A DNA stretch of 24,041 nt from JAUSFM01 sp964343705. GTDB lineage: Archaea > Nanobdellota > Nanobdellia > Woesearchaeales > UBA12501. The stretch lies in assembly GCA_964343705.1 (NCBI GenBank), contig CAYFJX010000017.1, positions 1 through 24,041 on the forward strand, read 5' to 3'. The notes under the pieces are model-generated. The model saw only the letters and a list, made by a program, of their open reading frames with translations. It had not been told where the DNA came from and did no database searches. Positions within the stretch are counted from its first letter, which is position 1, and the number at the start of each line of letters is the position of its first letter. Both the position numbers and the translations under genes were made by a program. Of the stretch, positions 1-5,877 are shown one piece after another.

Positions 1-116
1 TCCTCTGCTGGAACCTCTTCAGCAGCAGCCGGTGGGGCTTCTGCTGGAGCAGTACATCCAACTAGGAAAAGAGCAACCATTAAAGCCAATACAAGTGCGA
101 CAATATCTTCTTTCAC
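1..116 (-). CDS. Lipoprotein, 5' end only
   Basis: This is the first 38 codons of a gene that runs off the left edge, starting with GTG at 116. A GAGGTG ribosome site lies at 121-126, and a TATA box at 161-168 (minus strand) would start transcription near 139. The N-terminus is KEDIVALVLALMVALFLVGC followed by an Ala/Pro/Glu-rich stretch. LVGC is a classic lipobox, so the mature protein should be lipid-anchored through that Cys (about residue 21) and face outward. The AP/AE-rich linker is typical of the tether between anchor and folded domain. The function cannot be read because the body of the protein is missing. Confidence 0.75.
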   Translation of the reverse strand, partial: MKEDIVALVLALMVALFLVGCTAPAEAPPAAAEEVPAE

Positions 117-160
117 TCTTTCACCTCAATTTTAATGTAAAAAGGCAAAAGTGCAACTAG

Positions 161-168
161 TATATAAA
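161..168 (-). promoter_or_regulatory. TATA box of the lipoprotein gene
   Basis: The minus strand reads GATTTATATACTAG here. It lies about 45-50 nt upstream of the GTG at 116, which leaves a short leader that contains the GAGGTG ribosome site. Confidence 0.55.
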
Positions 169-179
169 TCTTGTCATTT

Positions 180-199
180 AGTATACCATTTTGTATACT
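180..199. promoter_or_regulatory. Perfect palindrome between divergent promoters (possible operator)
   Basis: AGTATAC at 180-186 and GTATACT at 193-199 form 7-bp arms around a 6-nt spacer. The element sits between the TATA box of the leftward lipoprotein gene and that of the rightward toxin-antitoxin pair, so a repressor bound here could act on either. The binding protein is unknown. Confidence 0.4.
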
Positions 200-231
200 G
201 GTTTGGGCAAAGACTGGACTTTAAGGAAAGA

Positions 232-239
232 TTTATATA
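232..239 (+). promoter_or_regulatory. TATA box of the first toxin-antitoxin operon
   Basis: AAAGATTTATATACC has the archaeal BRE/TATA form and predicts transcription start near 262. Two direct copies of AAGTACACA (244-252 and 255-263, 11-bp period) cover the expected start, a plausible place for antitoxin autorepression. GGAGGG at 265-270 is the ribosome site for the ATG at 277. Confidence 0.6.
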
Positions 240-276
240 CCCCAAGTACACACAAAGTACACATGGAGGGAACAAA

Positions 277-531
277 ATGGTAATGGCAAGATTACAAATA
301 AATGAGTATTCAAACCAGGTCATAAATGTAGTTAAAGCAAAATTTAACCTGCACGACAAATCAGAGGCGCTCAATAAACTAATTGACTTGGTCGGAGAAG
401 AATTTGTGGAAAAAGAAGCAAAGGATGACTATGTCAAGAAAATAATTGAGTTAGAAAAAAAACATTTTGAGAAACATGGCCTTAGAAAAATGTCTAAGAA
501 ACAGTTCAATGCCTTGTTTGAGTTGAACTAA
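277..531 (+). CDS. DUF2683-type antitoxin
   Basis: An 84-residue protein, with the start chosen at ATG 277 because GGAGGG lies 6 nt upstream. The frame is open to 151 but has no ribosome site there. The N-terminus (MARLQINEYSNQVINVVKA) followed by KFNLHDKSEALNKLIDL resembles a short ribbon-helix-helix DNA-binding segment, and a charged helical C-terminus would wrap the toxin. It ends directly against the toxin start (TAA then ATG), so the two are probably translationally coupled. It aligns by eye with the antitoxin at 23043-23285: VI/LN-V/IVKAK, then L-DKS-A. The expected role is neutralising the RelE-like toxin and repressing its own promoter. The family name is from pattern recognition, not a search. 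Confidence 0.7.
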   Translation: MVMARLQINEYSNQVINVVKAKFNLHDKSEALNKLIDLVGEEFVEKEAKDDYVKKIIELEKKHFEKHGLRKMSKKQFNALFELN

Positions 532-804
532 ATGTTTGATTATGATTTCACCGACAGGTTAAAGGTAATTATTGCAAAGCTAAATAAGAAAGATAAGAAG
601 AAGTCTTTGATAATCGCCAAGAAAGTACAGGAAATTATACAAAATAATGTTGAATCCATTGACAGATACAAAAATCTAAGACATGAGATGAAAGACAGAA
701 AACGAGTTCATATTGATAAGCATTTTGTTCTTGTGTTTAAAGTTGATAAAGAAAATAATCACATACTGTTTGTGGATTTTGATCATCACGACAAAGTGTA
801 TTAA
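532..804 (+). CDS. RelE/ParE-family toxin
   Basis: A 90-residue basic protein. Features shared with archaeal RelE-type toxins are a helical N-terminal half rich in Lys, then RYKNLRHEMKDRKRVHIDKH, a strand FVLVFKVD, and the C-terminal DFDHHDKVY with paired histidines and a tyrosine, the usual position of residues involved in mRNA cleavage on the ribosome. Its ATG abuts the antitoxin stop with no ribosome site of its own, suggesting coupled translation. It is a clear paralogue of the toxin at 22776-23042 (shared RYKNLR, KRVHIDKHFVL and DFDHHD). RelE-like ribosome-dependent endonuclease activity is inferred from the fold family. Confidence 0.75.
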   Translation: MFDYDFTDRLKVIIAKLNKKDKKKSLIIAKKVQEIIQNNVESIDRYKNLRHEMKDRKRVHIDKHFVLVFKVDKENNHILFVDFDHHDKVY

Positions 805-809
805 TTATG

Positions 810-1421
810 TTATTTACATTTATTCTTGCCGCGTGATTCAACCAAATTCAGGCGTTTAAGCGTTTCTGAAGCATCCTGAGCAGTTTTCTGGTATGATTCC
901 AAAACAGCAGCTTTGCATGCCTGCCAAACACTTGAATGCTTTGCTTCAAGAGCTTGAAAGAGAATATGAAGGTCAACAGCACGATCTTCATCCCGCTCTG
1001 AGAACTGACTTAATCCAAAGTCAATAAGGTGTAATTTGCCTGTTTTTGAGCATTTTAGCATGTTTGAGGTAGTCACATCACCATGCGTAACACCCTGATT
1101 ATGAAGATCACCCAGCAGTGTTCCTATTTCAGCACCATAGGCTTGTGGATCAGTGCCAAGCACCTCTGTTGCCAGTGGCCCTTCAAGATGTGCCATGCGA
1201 AGTTCCATTGCTTTATCATCACTTCCCACAATAGAAGGGACTGGAAATCCTGCTTCAGCTAGTTTTGTTAGAATCTTTGCTTCCCTTCGTGTTCGATACT
1301 TTCGTAGGCTTGTATCAAGACGAGGATGCCTATAGTCTTTAGTTAGGCGCTGCTTTACAACTTCATTGCCTTGTTTGACAATAGTAGCCTCTGCACCTTG
1401 TGCTATGATTTCTGACGTCAT
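810..1421 (-). CDS. bud32: KEOPS complex kinase/ATPase Bud32
   Basis: A 203-residue minimal RIO-like kinase of the size usual for free-standing archaeal Bud32. Visible motifs are the glycine-poor nucleotide loop QGAEA (8-12), Lys23 in VVKQR, the family signature RHPRLD (31-36), Glu47, the catalytic loop HGDVTTSN (113-120; Asp115, Asn120), the metal-binding DFG (134-136), and a basic C-terminus ending SRGKNKCK. Bud32 works with Kae1, Cgi121 and Pcc1 to make t6A at position 37 of ANN-decoding tRNAs. Many archaea fuse it to Kae1; here it stands alone and no other KEOPS gene is in the window. A small gene lies 39 bp upstream on the same strand and may share its transcript. Confidence 0.93.
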   Translation of the reverse strand: MTSEIIAQGAEATIVKQGNEVVKQRLTKDYRHPRLDTSLRKYRTRREAKILTKLAEAGFPVPSIVGSDDKAMELRMAHLEGPLATEVLGTDPQAYGAEIGTLLGDLHNQGVTHGDVTTSNMLKCSKTGKLHLIDFGLSQFSERDEDRAVDLHILFQALEAKHSSVWQACKAAVLESYQKTAQDASETLKRLNLVESRGKNKCK

Positions 1422-1460
1422 AAAATACAGGAGAATGAGTTAGTTTAAGTTAGTTGTGGT

Positions 1461-1694
1461 TTAATCAAAATCTTTGTACAAAGAAAGTACACCCACACCA
1501 TCACCCATTTTACGGATGCGCTCATTTCTGGCTCTGGTTGCACGGACTTGTGGACACATAACAGATTCTTCTTGGTTCTGTGTCTTTTGCTCAGGTTGTG
1601 CTTCAACTTTCTTTTCAGCCTGTTCCTGAACTCCTTCAGCTTGTGCTTCTTCAGCTTTTTCGTCAACTTGAATTGTTTCAGTCATACTTGTCAT
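1461..1694 (-). CDS. Small unknown protein, Glu/Gln-rich N-terminus, basic C-terminus
   Basis: A 77-residue protein if started at ATG 1694, or 74 if started at ATG 1685 (MTETIQV). The first 45 residues are mostly Glu, Gln, Ala and Lys, probably disordered. The rest (CPQVRATRARNERIRKMGDG, then VGVLSLYKDFD) has the composition of a short folded or RNA-binding tail. Possible TATA elements lie at 1717-1729 (would give a nearly leaderless start) and at 1733-1740. It is probably cotranscribed with bud32 downstream. An overlapping frame at 1445-1666 is a shadow. I do not recognise the family; the C-terminal segment is the part to search. Confidence 0.5.
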   Translation of the reverse strand: MTSMTETIQVDEKAEEAQAEGVQEQAEKKVEAQPEQKTQNQEESVMCPQVRATRARNERIRKMGDGVGVLSLYKDFD

Positions 1695-1740
1695 GCCTCT
1701 TGAGGTGGTTGTCCACCCTATTTAATATCAATGTATATAC

Positions 1741-1772
1741 ATTTAAAAAAGTTAAAAAGGTTAAAAAAAAGG
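1741..1772 (-). terminator. T-rich terminator after the coiled-coil gene
   Basis: On the minus strand this reads as three T-runs (CCTTTTTTTTAACC, CCTTTTTAAC, CTTTTTTAAATG) just past the stop of the 1776-2426 gene. That matches the hairpin-free oligo-T stops typical of archaea. It abuts the promoter of the next gene. Confidence 0.5.
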
Positions 1773-1775
1773 TTT

Positions 1776-2426
1776 TTACAGGTTACGCTCAAGTCGTCTA
1801 CACCATGATTCTGCTCGTGTTCTTAGATGCCTGATACGACTGTATTCCAGATCATCAAAGTCATTAAGCTCATCTCGGATGTCATCAACTTGGTCTTCCA
1901 TGTAATCAACACGCTTTTGATGTGTTCGAACTCTGCTAGCATCACCGTCAGCAATTGCTTCGGTAAGGTCAAGTTCACGGTCATCAAGTCTGTCTTCAGC
2001 ACGTTCAAGACGGTCAACAATGTCATCACGTTGATATCGTAAGTCCCTTTCTTCTGACCTTGCATAGGTAAGAACATTTGGACAGTTTACAACATTTAGT
2101 TGATGAATGTCAGACAATATCTCGTCATAGTCAACGATTCCAGATGTTCTGGTTGGTCGCTGTTCTTCTTGAAGACTTTGGTTTTGTTTGATTACAACTT
2201 GAAGATCATCTTGAAGTTGCGTAAGTTTTCGTTGAGCGTTTTGATTCTTGAGACGTTCATCCTCAAGCACCTTGGTAAGGTTGATCATTTCGCCCTTGAA
2301 TTCTGATAAATCTCTTGTAGCGGTATCATTTTGTTGTTGGAGCCCAACGAGTCCAATAACAGCTACTGAGGTGATCAAAAGAATGATCGCCAATGAGATC
2401 AGAGCGATTTTTACGGTGTCTTTCAT
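1776..2426 (-). CDS. Membrane-anchored coiled-coil protein
   Basis: A 216-residue protein. Residues about 6-28 (IALISLAIILLITSVAVIGLVGL) form one N-terminal membrane span with few positive residues before it. Residues about 30-95 are a long heptad-like helix (LTKVLEDERLKNQNAQRKLT). A short linker containing DYDEILSDIHQLNVVNCPNV follows, then a second strongly charged helix from about 120 to 205 with Asp/Arg pairs (RLERAEDRLDDRELDLTEAI). Single Cys residues occur near 115 and near the C-terminus (SWCRRLERNL). GAGGT lies about 10 nt before the ATG. The topology predicts a helical stalk outside the cell. The function is unknown. Confidence 0.75.
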   Translation of the reverse strand: MKDTVKIALISLAIILLITSVAVIGLVGLQQQNDTATRDLSEFKGEMINLTKVLEDERLKNQNAQRKLTQLQDDLQVVIKQNQSLQEEQRPTRTSGIVDYDEILSDIHQLNVVNCPNVLTYARSEERDLRYQRDDIVDRLERAEDRLDDRELDLTEAIADGDASRVRTHQKRVDYMEDQVDDIRDELNDFDDLEYSRIRHLRTRAESWCRRLERNL

Positions 2427-2445
2427 TTTTGGTTATACCTCATAC

Positions 2446-2498
2446 ACAGGGCTTTTTGCCTGTTAGGTAGCTATAGGAAAGGATCACTAGTATATAAA
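2446..2498 (-). promoter_or_regulatory. TATA box and leader hairpin of the coiled-coil gene
   Basis: TTTATATA on the minus strand (2491-2498) predicts a start near 2466-2470. The short leader contains an imperfect hairpin (ACAGGC/GCCTGT with one bulged base, 2446-2463), then GAGGT, then the ATG. Whether the hairpin regulates anything is unknown. Confidence 0.45.
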
Positions 2499-2572
2499 CC
2501 TTTCTATATTTAGTTACTGTAGAGTAGTAATTTACGATAGTTTGATAAGGGATTGAAAAAAACCAACACGTA

Positions 2573-3415
2573 ATGAAACTCAAAACACTCCTTTTGGCAG
2601 CAGCACTCTTAGTTAGCAGGGATCAACCTATTGAGACAACTCCACCTGCAAAGCCAGTTCCTGCAAGTGCCAGTACATCAGACAACAGGTTAGTTAAACA
2701 AGTCACTTTTGCTCAAGCAAAACAAGCAGCTCTGCGAGACACACCTACAGATCGAGCCGTGGTGCAAAGATACCTTAACCACATTCTTGACAACAGAGAA
2801 CATTATGGAAAAGGAGTCTTTGGTTGGGATTCCTTTGGGGAATTTATTTATGATCCAACTGGTAAGAAACTAGCTGATGCTTGGAAAGAAAGAGGGATCA
2901 TACCTAAAGATTCAAGTCAAAAATATGTTCAACGCTCCAAAGGATGGGTTTTTGCAACAACACATTCTTTTAATGATAGACAACCTGCCAAAGTGTACAT
3001 AGACCAATTAATCAAGCGTGCACAAACCGAAGATCAAGTTCTTTCTACACTTGATAACGAAGCATACCATGCAGATTTTTACTTCAAACGTGAAGTGCAC
3101 CTTAAACCAACAATCGTTCCTACTGATCCAAAAGTAATCTCCTTATACCACGAATTAGTTAGCTTTGACTTACAGTATCGGCAAATTCTAAATGGAAAAC
3201 GAAAAGTGGGTCCTGAATTTTTAAGAGGTGTCATCCCAGGAGCCCGACGTCTGTTCAAACAACTAGAAGGCATTGCTGAAGAAGAGTCAGAACGAGCACG
3301 TGAAGCACGAGCTATTTACAACATGCTCTTGCCGCAACCAACATTTCAGCTGTTTGTTCCCCAAGCAGAGAGAGCAAGTAAAAGACCATATTCACTCCAA
3401 AAGCAGGGAATTTGA
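2573..3415 (+). CDS. Putative exported protein of unknown function
   Basis: A 280-residue protein with a short signal-like N-terminus (MKLKTLLLAAALLVS), then RDQP and a Pro/Thr/Ser/Ala-rich linker to about residue 38. It looks like a lipoprotein leader, but Arg stands where a lipobox Cys would be expected, so it may be cleaved or a degenerate lipoprotein. The body is mixed alpha/beta with conserved-looking stretches around GVFGWDSFGEFIYDPTGKKL, KGWVFATTHSF and DNEAYHADFYFKREVHL, then a helical segment with LFKQLEGIAEEESERAREAR. The His/Glu/Asp/Tyr cluster near residues 160-177 could be an active or metal site, but no known motif is complete. It starts divergently from the coiled-coil gene, and the tRNA promoter follows it. 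Confidence 0.65.
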   Translation: MKLKTLLLAAALLVSRDQPIETTPPAKPVPASASTSDNRLVKQVTFAQAKQAALRDTPTDRAVVQRYLNHILDNREHYGKGVFGWDSFGEFIYDPTGKKLADAWKERGIIPKDSSQKYVQRSKGWVFATTHSFNDRQPAKVYIDQLIKRAQTEDQVLSTLDNEAYHADFYFKREVHLKPTIVPTDPKVISLYHELVSFDLQYRQILNGKRKVGPEFLRGVIPGARRLFKQLEGIAEEESERAREARAIYNMLLPQPTFQLFVPQAERASKRPYSLQKQGI

Positions 3416-3430
3416 TACCCAATAAAAAAC

Positions 3431-3440
3431 CTTTATAAAG
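3431..3440 (+). promoter_or_regulatory. TATA box of the tRNA gene
   Basis: CTTTATAAAG is centred about 37 nt before the mature tRNA 5' end. It predicts transcription near 3461 and a leader of about 10 nt to be removed by RNase P. Confidence 0.6.
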
Positions 3441-3504
3441 TACCTTTTAATTCTGATCTTAATACACAATATGCGGGTGTAGCTCAGCCTGGTTAGAGCG
3501 CCAC

Positions 3505-3524
3505 AAGGATTATGTCCTGGCGAG
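3505..3524 (+). other. Predicted tRNA intron 1 (20 nt, position 30/31)
   Basis: Removing 3505-3524 joins C30 to G31. The junctions form a complete bulge-helix-bulge: outer helix G3496-A-G3498 with C3526-T-C3528; 3' bulge A3523 G3524 | G3525; central helix C3499-G-C-C3502 with G3519-G-C-G3522; 5' bulge A3503 C3504 | A3505; inner helix AGGA (3506-3509) with TCCT (3515-3518) and loop TTATG. This is the archaeal tRNA-splicing endonuclease target at a noncanonical, anticodon-stem position. Confidence 0.82.
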
Positions 3525-3531
3525 GCTCATA

Positions 3532-3584
3532 AGAATTGAGCGATGAGGCTTCGGCCGATGAATGACTCAAGCAATAACTGGGTT
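3532..3584 (+). other. Predicted tRNA intron 2 (53 nt, canonical position 37/38)
   Basis: Cutting after A37 (3531) and before A38 (3585) restores the anticodon loop. The central 4-bp helix is C3526-T-C-A3529 with T3579-G-G-G3582 (one G-U), with bulges TA|A (3530-3532) and TT|A (3583-3585). The outer helix is the anticodon stem. The inner part is relaxed: TTGAG (3536-3540) pairs with CTCAA (3566-3570), enclosing GGC-TTCG-GCC (3547-3556). GATGA occurs on both sides of that hairpin, reminiscent of C-box cores, but no proper D boxes or guide regions are visible. Confidence 0.75.
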
Positions 3585-3603
3585 ACGTGGAGGTCACGAT
3601 TTC

Positions 3604-3631
3604 AAATATCGTCACCCGCATATTTTTTCTT
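3604..3631 (+). repeat. 28-bp direct repeat, copy 1 (tRNA 3' end plus terminator)
   Basis: Starts with AAATATCGTCACCCGCATAT and includes the 3' side of the T arm, the acceptor 3' strand, the discriminator and the first T-run. It is identical to copy 2 at 3727-3754; the next base differs. Confidence 0.9.
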
Positions 3632-3635
3632 TTTA
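3621..3635 (+). terminator. Oligo-T terminator of the tRNA
   Basis: TATTTTTTCTTTTTA follows the discriminator base directly, the normal archaeal stop for a stable RNA. Confidence 0.6.
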
Positions 3636-3726
3636 CTTCTCTGTCGTTCCGAGGGTTTGAGCTTGCGAAAACCCTCATTGCACCTGTTTTGTCCAAGCTT
3701 TTGAAAAAAGGTTGTCACTTGCTTGG
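3636..3726 (+). other. Spacer between the tRNA-end repeats, with inverted repeats
   Basis: No gene is visible. GAGGGTTT (3651-3658) pairs with AAACCCTC (3669-3676) over a 10-nt loop, and CCAAGC (3693-3698) pairs with GCTTGG (3721-3726). The second arm runs directly into repeat copy 2. If the tRNA terminator is read through, this would be a folded RNA of about 120 nt ending at the duplicated T-run. Whether it is a small RNA or residue of an insertion cannot be decided here. Confidence 0.35.
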
Positions 3727-3754
3727 AAATATCGTCACCCGCATATTTTTTCTT
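3727..3754 (+). repeat. 28-bp direct repeat, copy 2 (partial duplicate of tRNA 3' end)
   Basis: A perfect copy of 3604-3631, displaced 123 bp. It carries only the tail of the tRNA (from T-loop position 57 on) and the T-run, so it is not a functional tRNA. The layout resembles the attachment-site duplication left by tRNA-targeted integrases, but the interval is too short to hold an element and no integrase is present. Confidence 0.9.
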
Positions 3755-3777
3755 ATTAGAATTACTTTTTAGAATTC

Positions 3778-4551
3778 TCACAAAATCAACATTTCTTTCC
3801 TAAACTGATCTTCAGAACCAACATACTTGTTCAAATCAACATGGCCACCATGCCTATCCCCTTGCACACCATCAATAATTCCTTTCCTACTATGTTGCCA
3901 CACAGTGAAGTTCTTCCAAGGAGCAACATCTGCACCACCATTATAATCAGCAACCCAAAAATCATACTCTAAAATTTTAGCATTTCCTTTTGCTGCTCGT
4001 TTAGGATATGTGTAACCATACAACAACGGTTGTGCACCAGTTTCGTTTTCAACAGTTTCCATAAAATGAATAACCCAGTCTGCAAGTTGTGCATGGGATA
4101 AATCACCAATACCAGGAGCTTTTTCCAAATCAAGAGCTGGTCGCATACACCCCTTTTCCAAAACTGAATGAGCTGTCTTAACAAAAAACTCTGCTTCAGC
4201 TTTAGCATCGCGAGCAACCTTGTAAAATAGTATTTTACCTGGGTCACCTGAACCTGCAGTTCCATAATGGTACGCACCAACGTGTAAGCCAGCTGCTTTT
4301 GCAGCTTCAACATTAGAAGCATACAGTGGATCTGTCCAGGTAACACCTTCAGTAGCTTTGAGAAAAACAAAATCATACCCTTGAGCACTAACTTTCTGCC
4401 AGTCAACATTTCGCTGGTGGTGAGAAACATCTATACCACGAACTACTGGTGTCTTTGCAGAACTATCACCGGCAGCCCCAAAAAGAACACCGACTGCTGC
4501 ACCAGCAGTACCTTGCAAAAGACGTCTCCGAGTCAAATTGTTACCACTCAT
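3778..4551 (-). CDS. Tat-exported GH25 lysozyme (N-acetylmuramidase)
   Basis: A 257-residue protein. The N-terminus SGNNLTRRRLLQGTAGAAVG is a twin-arginine signal (TRRRLL, then a mildly hydrophobic Ala/Gly stretch to about residue 32), so the enzyme should be exported folded. The GH25 domain follows: GIDVSHHQ with Asp41, VDW, FVFLKATEG (62-69), VGAYHY, ALDLE with catalytic pair Asp141/Glu143, LLYGYTY, FWVADYN, VWQHS and GHVDLNKY with Asp239. All expected catalytic residues are present. GH25 enzymes cut the beta-1,4 bond of bacterial peptidoglycan, which archaea lack, so the likely target is bacterial cells. A TATA box about 26 nt upstream of the ATG indicates a leaderless message. Its neighbour is a large surface protein, divergently transcribed. 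Confidence 0.92.
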   Translation of the reverse strand: MSGNNLTRRRLLQGTAGAAVGVLFGAAGDSSAKTPVVRGIDVSHHQRNVDWQKVSAQGYDFVFLKATEGVTWTDPLYASNVEAAKAAGLHVGAYHYGTAGSGDPGKILFYKVARDAKAEAEFFVKTAHSVLEKGCMRPALDLEKAPGIGDLSHAQLADWVIHFMETVENETGAQPLLYGYTYPKRAAKGNAKILEYDFWVADYNGGADVAPWKNFTVWQHSRKGIIDGVQGDRHGGHVDLNKYVGSEDQFRKEMLIL

Positions 4552-4572
4552 AATTGGTGGAAAATGTAAGTA

Positions 4573-4603
4573 CTATATAAACGTTCCCAACAATCTTTAA
4601 ATA
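4573..4603. promoter_or_regulatory. Divergent promoters of the lysozyme and surface-protein genes
   Basis: The minus strand has GTTTATATAG at 4573-4582, centred about 26 nt from the ATG at 4551 (leaderless lysozyme). The plus strand has TTTAAATA at 4596-4603, which predicts a start near 4625, just ahead of GGTGGT (4627-4632) and the TTG start at 4636. The two boxes are about 20 bp apart. Confidence 0.6.
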
Positions 4604-4635
4604 CTCCAGAGGCCCTCCAAGGCATTGGTGGTAGA

Positions 4636-5877
4636 TTGAGAAAAAGAGCAATACCTATTTTGGTTATACTCACAGTTTTCTGTGCTATGAGCGTGCAGGC
4701 GTATGTTGCAATTGAATTGCATGAAGAAAAGTGTTACCCTGATGGCTCATTTGCTTTTACTGCTGTAAACAATAAGAAAGACAAACTGCACACTGATACC
4801 ACAAACATCTTATTGCGAAACTCATACATACGTAATCTCACCATTGTCCCCACAGGGACGTGGACACGACCAGTTATTTACAACAATATCACTGAAAGTA
4901 AAGTATACACTAGCACCTACATTTCTGAAGAAGATCAGATCAGAGTCAAAGGAGATTACCACATGTTTATTGATTACAAAAGATGCAGGGAAGGAAAATG
5001 CAGAAAGGCAATCTACTTAGAGAACTGCCTCTCACACAGCAGTGACTGTGACCAACGCAGACCCCAAGCTTACTCATGTTTTGTTGATGAAGAACATGCC
5101 TTTGTAAGATTTGGAGGACAACAAAACCGGTTCTTTCAGGAAGTTAATATTGCAAGAGATCTCAGATTTCACATCACTAGCAACATGCGTAACCTGGATG
5201 GTGTTAGAAAAGTTGAAGGAGCTGCCTACAGCAATGTTGGTGACCTCAAAGAAATGCGATTTCCATTGCTGAAAAATGAAAAAATAACAGAAGTTTCTGT
5301 AGTACACAGAGGATGTGATAGTCCACGCCAACGTATGAAAACTGTCAAGTGTACAACACAAGACAAACAAGTTGAGCAACCAAAAGAAGTAGAAAACGTT
5401 GAAACACCCCAGGAACCAGAAGCACAAGAAGTTCAGCAAACACCTGAAGAAAAAGTTGCAGAAGTAATTCAAAAACAAACAGAAATCAAAAAAGTTGAAG
5501 AACAAAAACAAGTTAAGCAAGAACTTGCAACTGTTAAGAACGAGCTTGAACAGGCAAAGGCAGAACTTGCACGCATGAAACAAAAGGAGCAAGAAGAAAG
5601 GGCCATTGCAGCTGCAAAAGCTCGAGCAGCAGAAAGAGCAGTTGAACAACCTGAACCACAAGGACTGCCTGCTGTGACTGGTAGTGTTGTAGCAACAAAA
5701 AATGCACCTGGCATCCCAAGTCATTTCTATGTGCTTATCGCAATTGTGTTTGTAGGTATTGTACTGTTGGTGTGGAGTAATCAAAGTAAGAAAAAGAAAG
5801 CGCGGAAAAAGAAAAAAGAAGAGGAAGAAGCAAAGCGCTTCAAAAAAGGCCCAAAGAGCTTTGGCTTTGGGGATTAG
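4636..5877 (+). CDS. Surface protein with signal peptide, coiled coil and C-terminal membrane anchor
   Basis: A 413-residue protein starting with TTG (promoter and GGTGGT support it). Residues about 4-22 are a signal peptide ending SVQA-Y. Residues 23-235 form an ectodomain of mostly strands with eight or more cysteines in pairs (CREGKC, ENCLSHSSDCDQ, GCDSP, VKC), suggesting disulfides. Residues about 240-350 are a Gln/Glu/Lys/Ala-rich coiled coil. Residues about 365-383 (HFYVLIAIVFVGIVLLVW) are a single membrane span, followed by a very basic cytoplasmic tail (KKKKARKKKKEEEE). It is therefore a type I membrane protein. Its 3' end overlaps the next, convergent gene by 4 bp. I do not recognise the ectodomain. 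Confidence 0.8.
   Translation: MRKRAIPILVILTVFCAMSVQAYVAIELHEEKCYPDGSFAFTAVNNKKDKLHTDTTNILLRNSYIRNLTIVPTGTWTRPVIYNNITESKVYTSTYISEEDQIRVKGDYHMFIDYKRCREGKCRKAIYLENCLSHSSDCDQRRPQAYSCFVDEEHAFVRFGGQQNRFFQEVNIARDLRFHITSNMRNLDGVRKVEGAAYSNVGDLKEMRFPLLKNEKITEVSVVHRGCDSPRQRMKTVKCTTQDKQVEQPKEVENVETPQEPEAQEVQQTPEEKVAEVIQKQTEIKKVEEQKQVKQELATVKNELEQAKAELARMKQKEQEERAIAAAKARAAERAVEQPEPQGLPAVTGSVVATKNAPGIPSHFYVLIAIVFVGIVLLVWSNQSKKKKARKKKKEEEEAKRFKKGPKSFGFGD

Larger units (their letters stand above)
3473..3620 (+). tRNA. Elongator tRNA-Met(CAU) with two predicted introns
   Basis: The acceptor stem is GCGGGTG (3473-3479) with CACCCGC (3613-3619), discriminator A3620, no encoded CCA. The D arm is GCTC/GAGC (3482-3499). 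The T arm is ACGAT-TTCAAAT-ATCGT (3596-3612), with variable loop AGGTC. The anticodon arm is only complete if two segments are removed: CCAC (3501-3504), then G3525, loop CTCATA (3526-3531) plus A3585, then CGTGG (3586-3590). This gives a perfect CCACG/CGTGG stem and anticodon CAU. The mature RNA is 75 nt. The AGCCTGGTTA D loop and CTCATAA anticodon loop match archaeal elongator tRNA-Met rather than initiator. tRNA-Ile2 (also CAU before modification) is less likely given G1-C72. Confidence 0.88.

Noticed and set aside
2573..2640. True lipobox in the exported protein at 2573
   Set aside because: The stretch LLVS is followed by Arg, not Cys, so lipidation cannot be claimed.
3532..3584. C/D-box guide RNA inside tRNA intron 2
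   Set aside because: GATGA occurs twice but the copies are too close to leave a guide region and no CTGA box is correctly placed.
3587..3772. 61-codon open frame across the tRNA 3' end and its duplicate
   Set aside because: It starts inside the tRNA exon and its internal repetition is just the 28-bp DNA repeat; no ribosome site or protein-like composition.
3969..4430. 153-codon alternative frame in the lysozyme gene
   Set aside because: Same strand, different frame; the GH25 frame has all catalytic residues.
5074..5784. 236-codon open frame opposite the surface-protein gene
   Set aside because: Phe/Cys/Leu-rich shadow of the Lys/Glu/Gln-rich coiled coil on the other strand, with no start signals.
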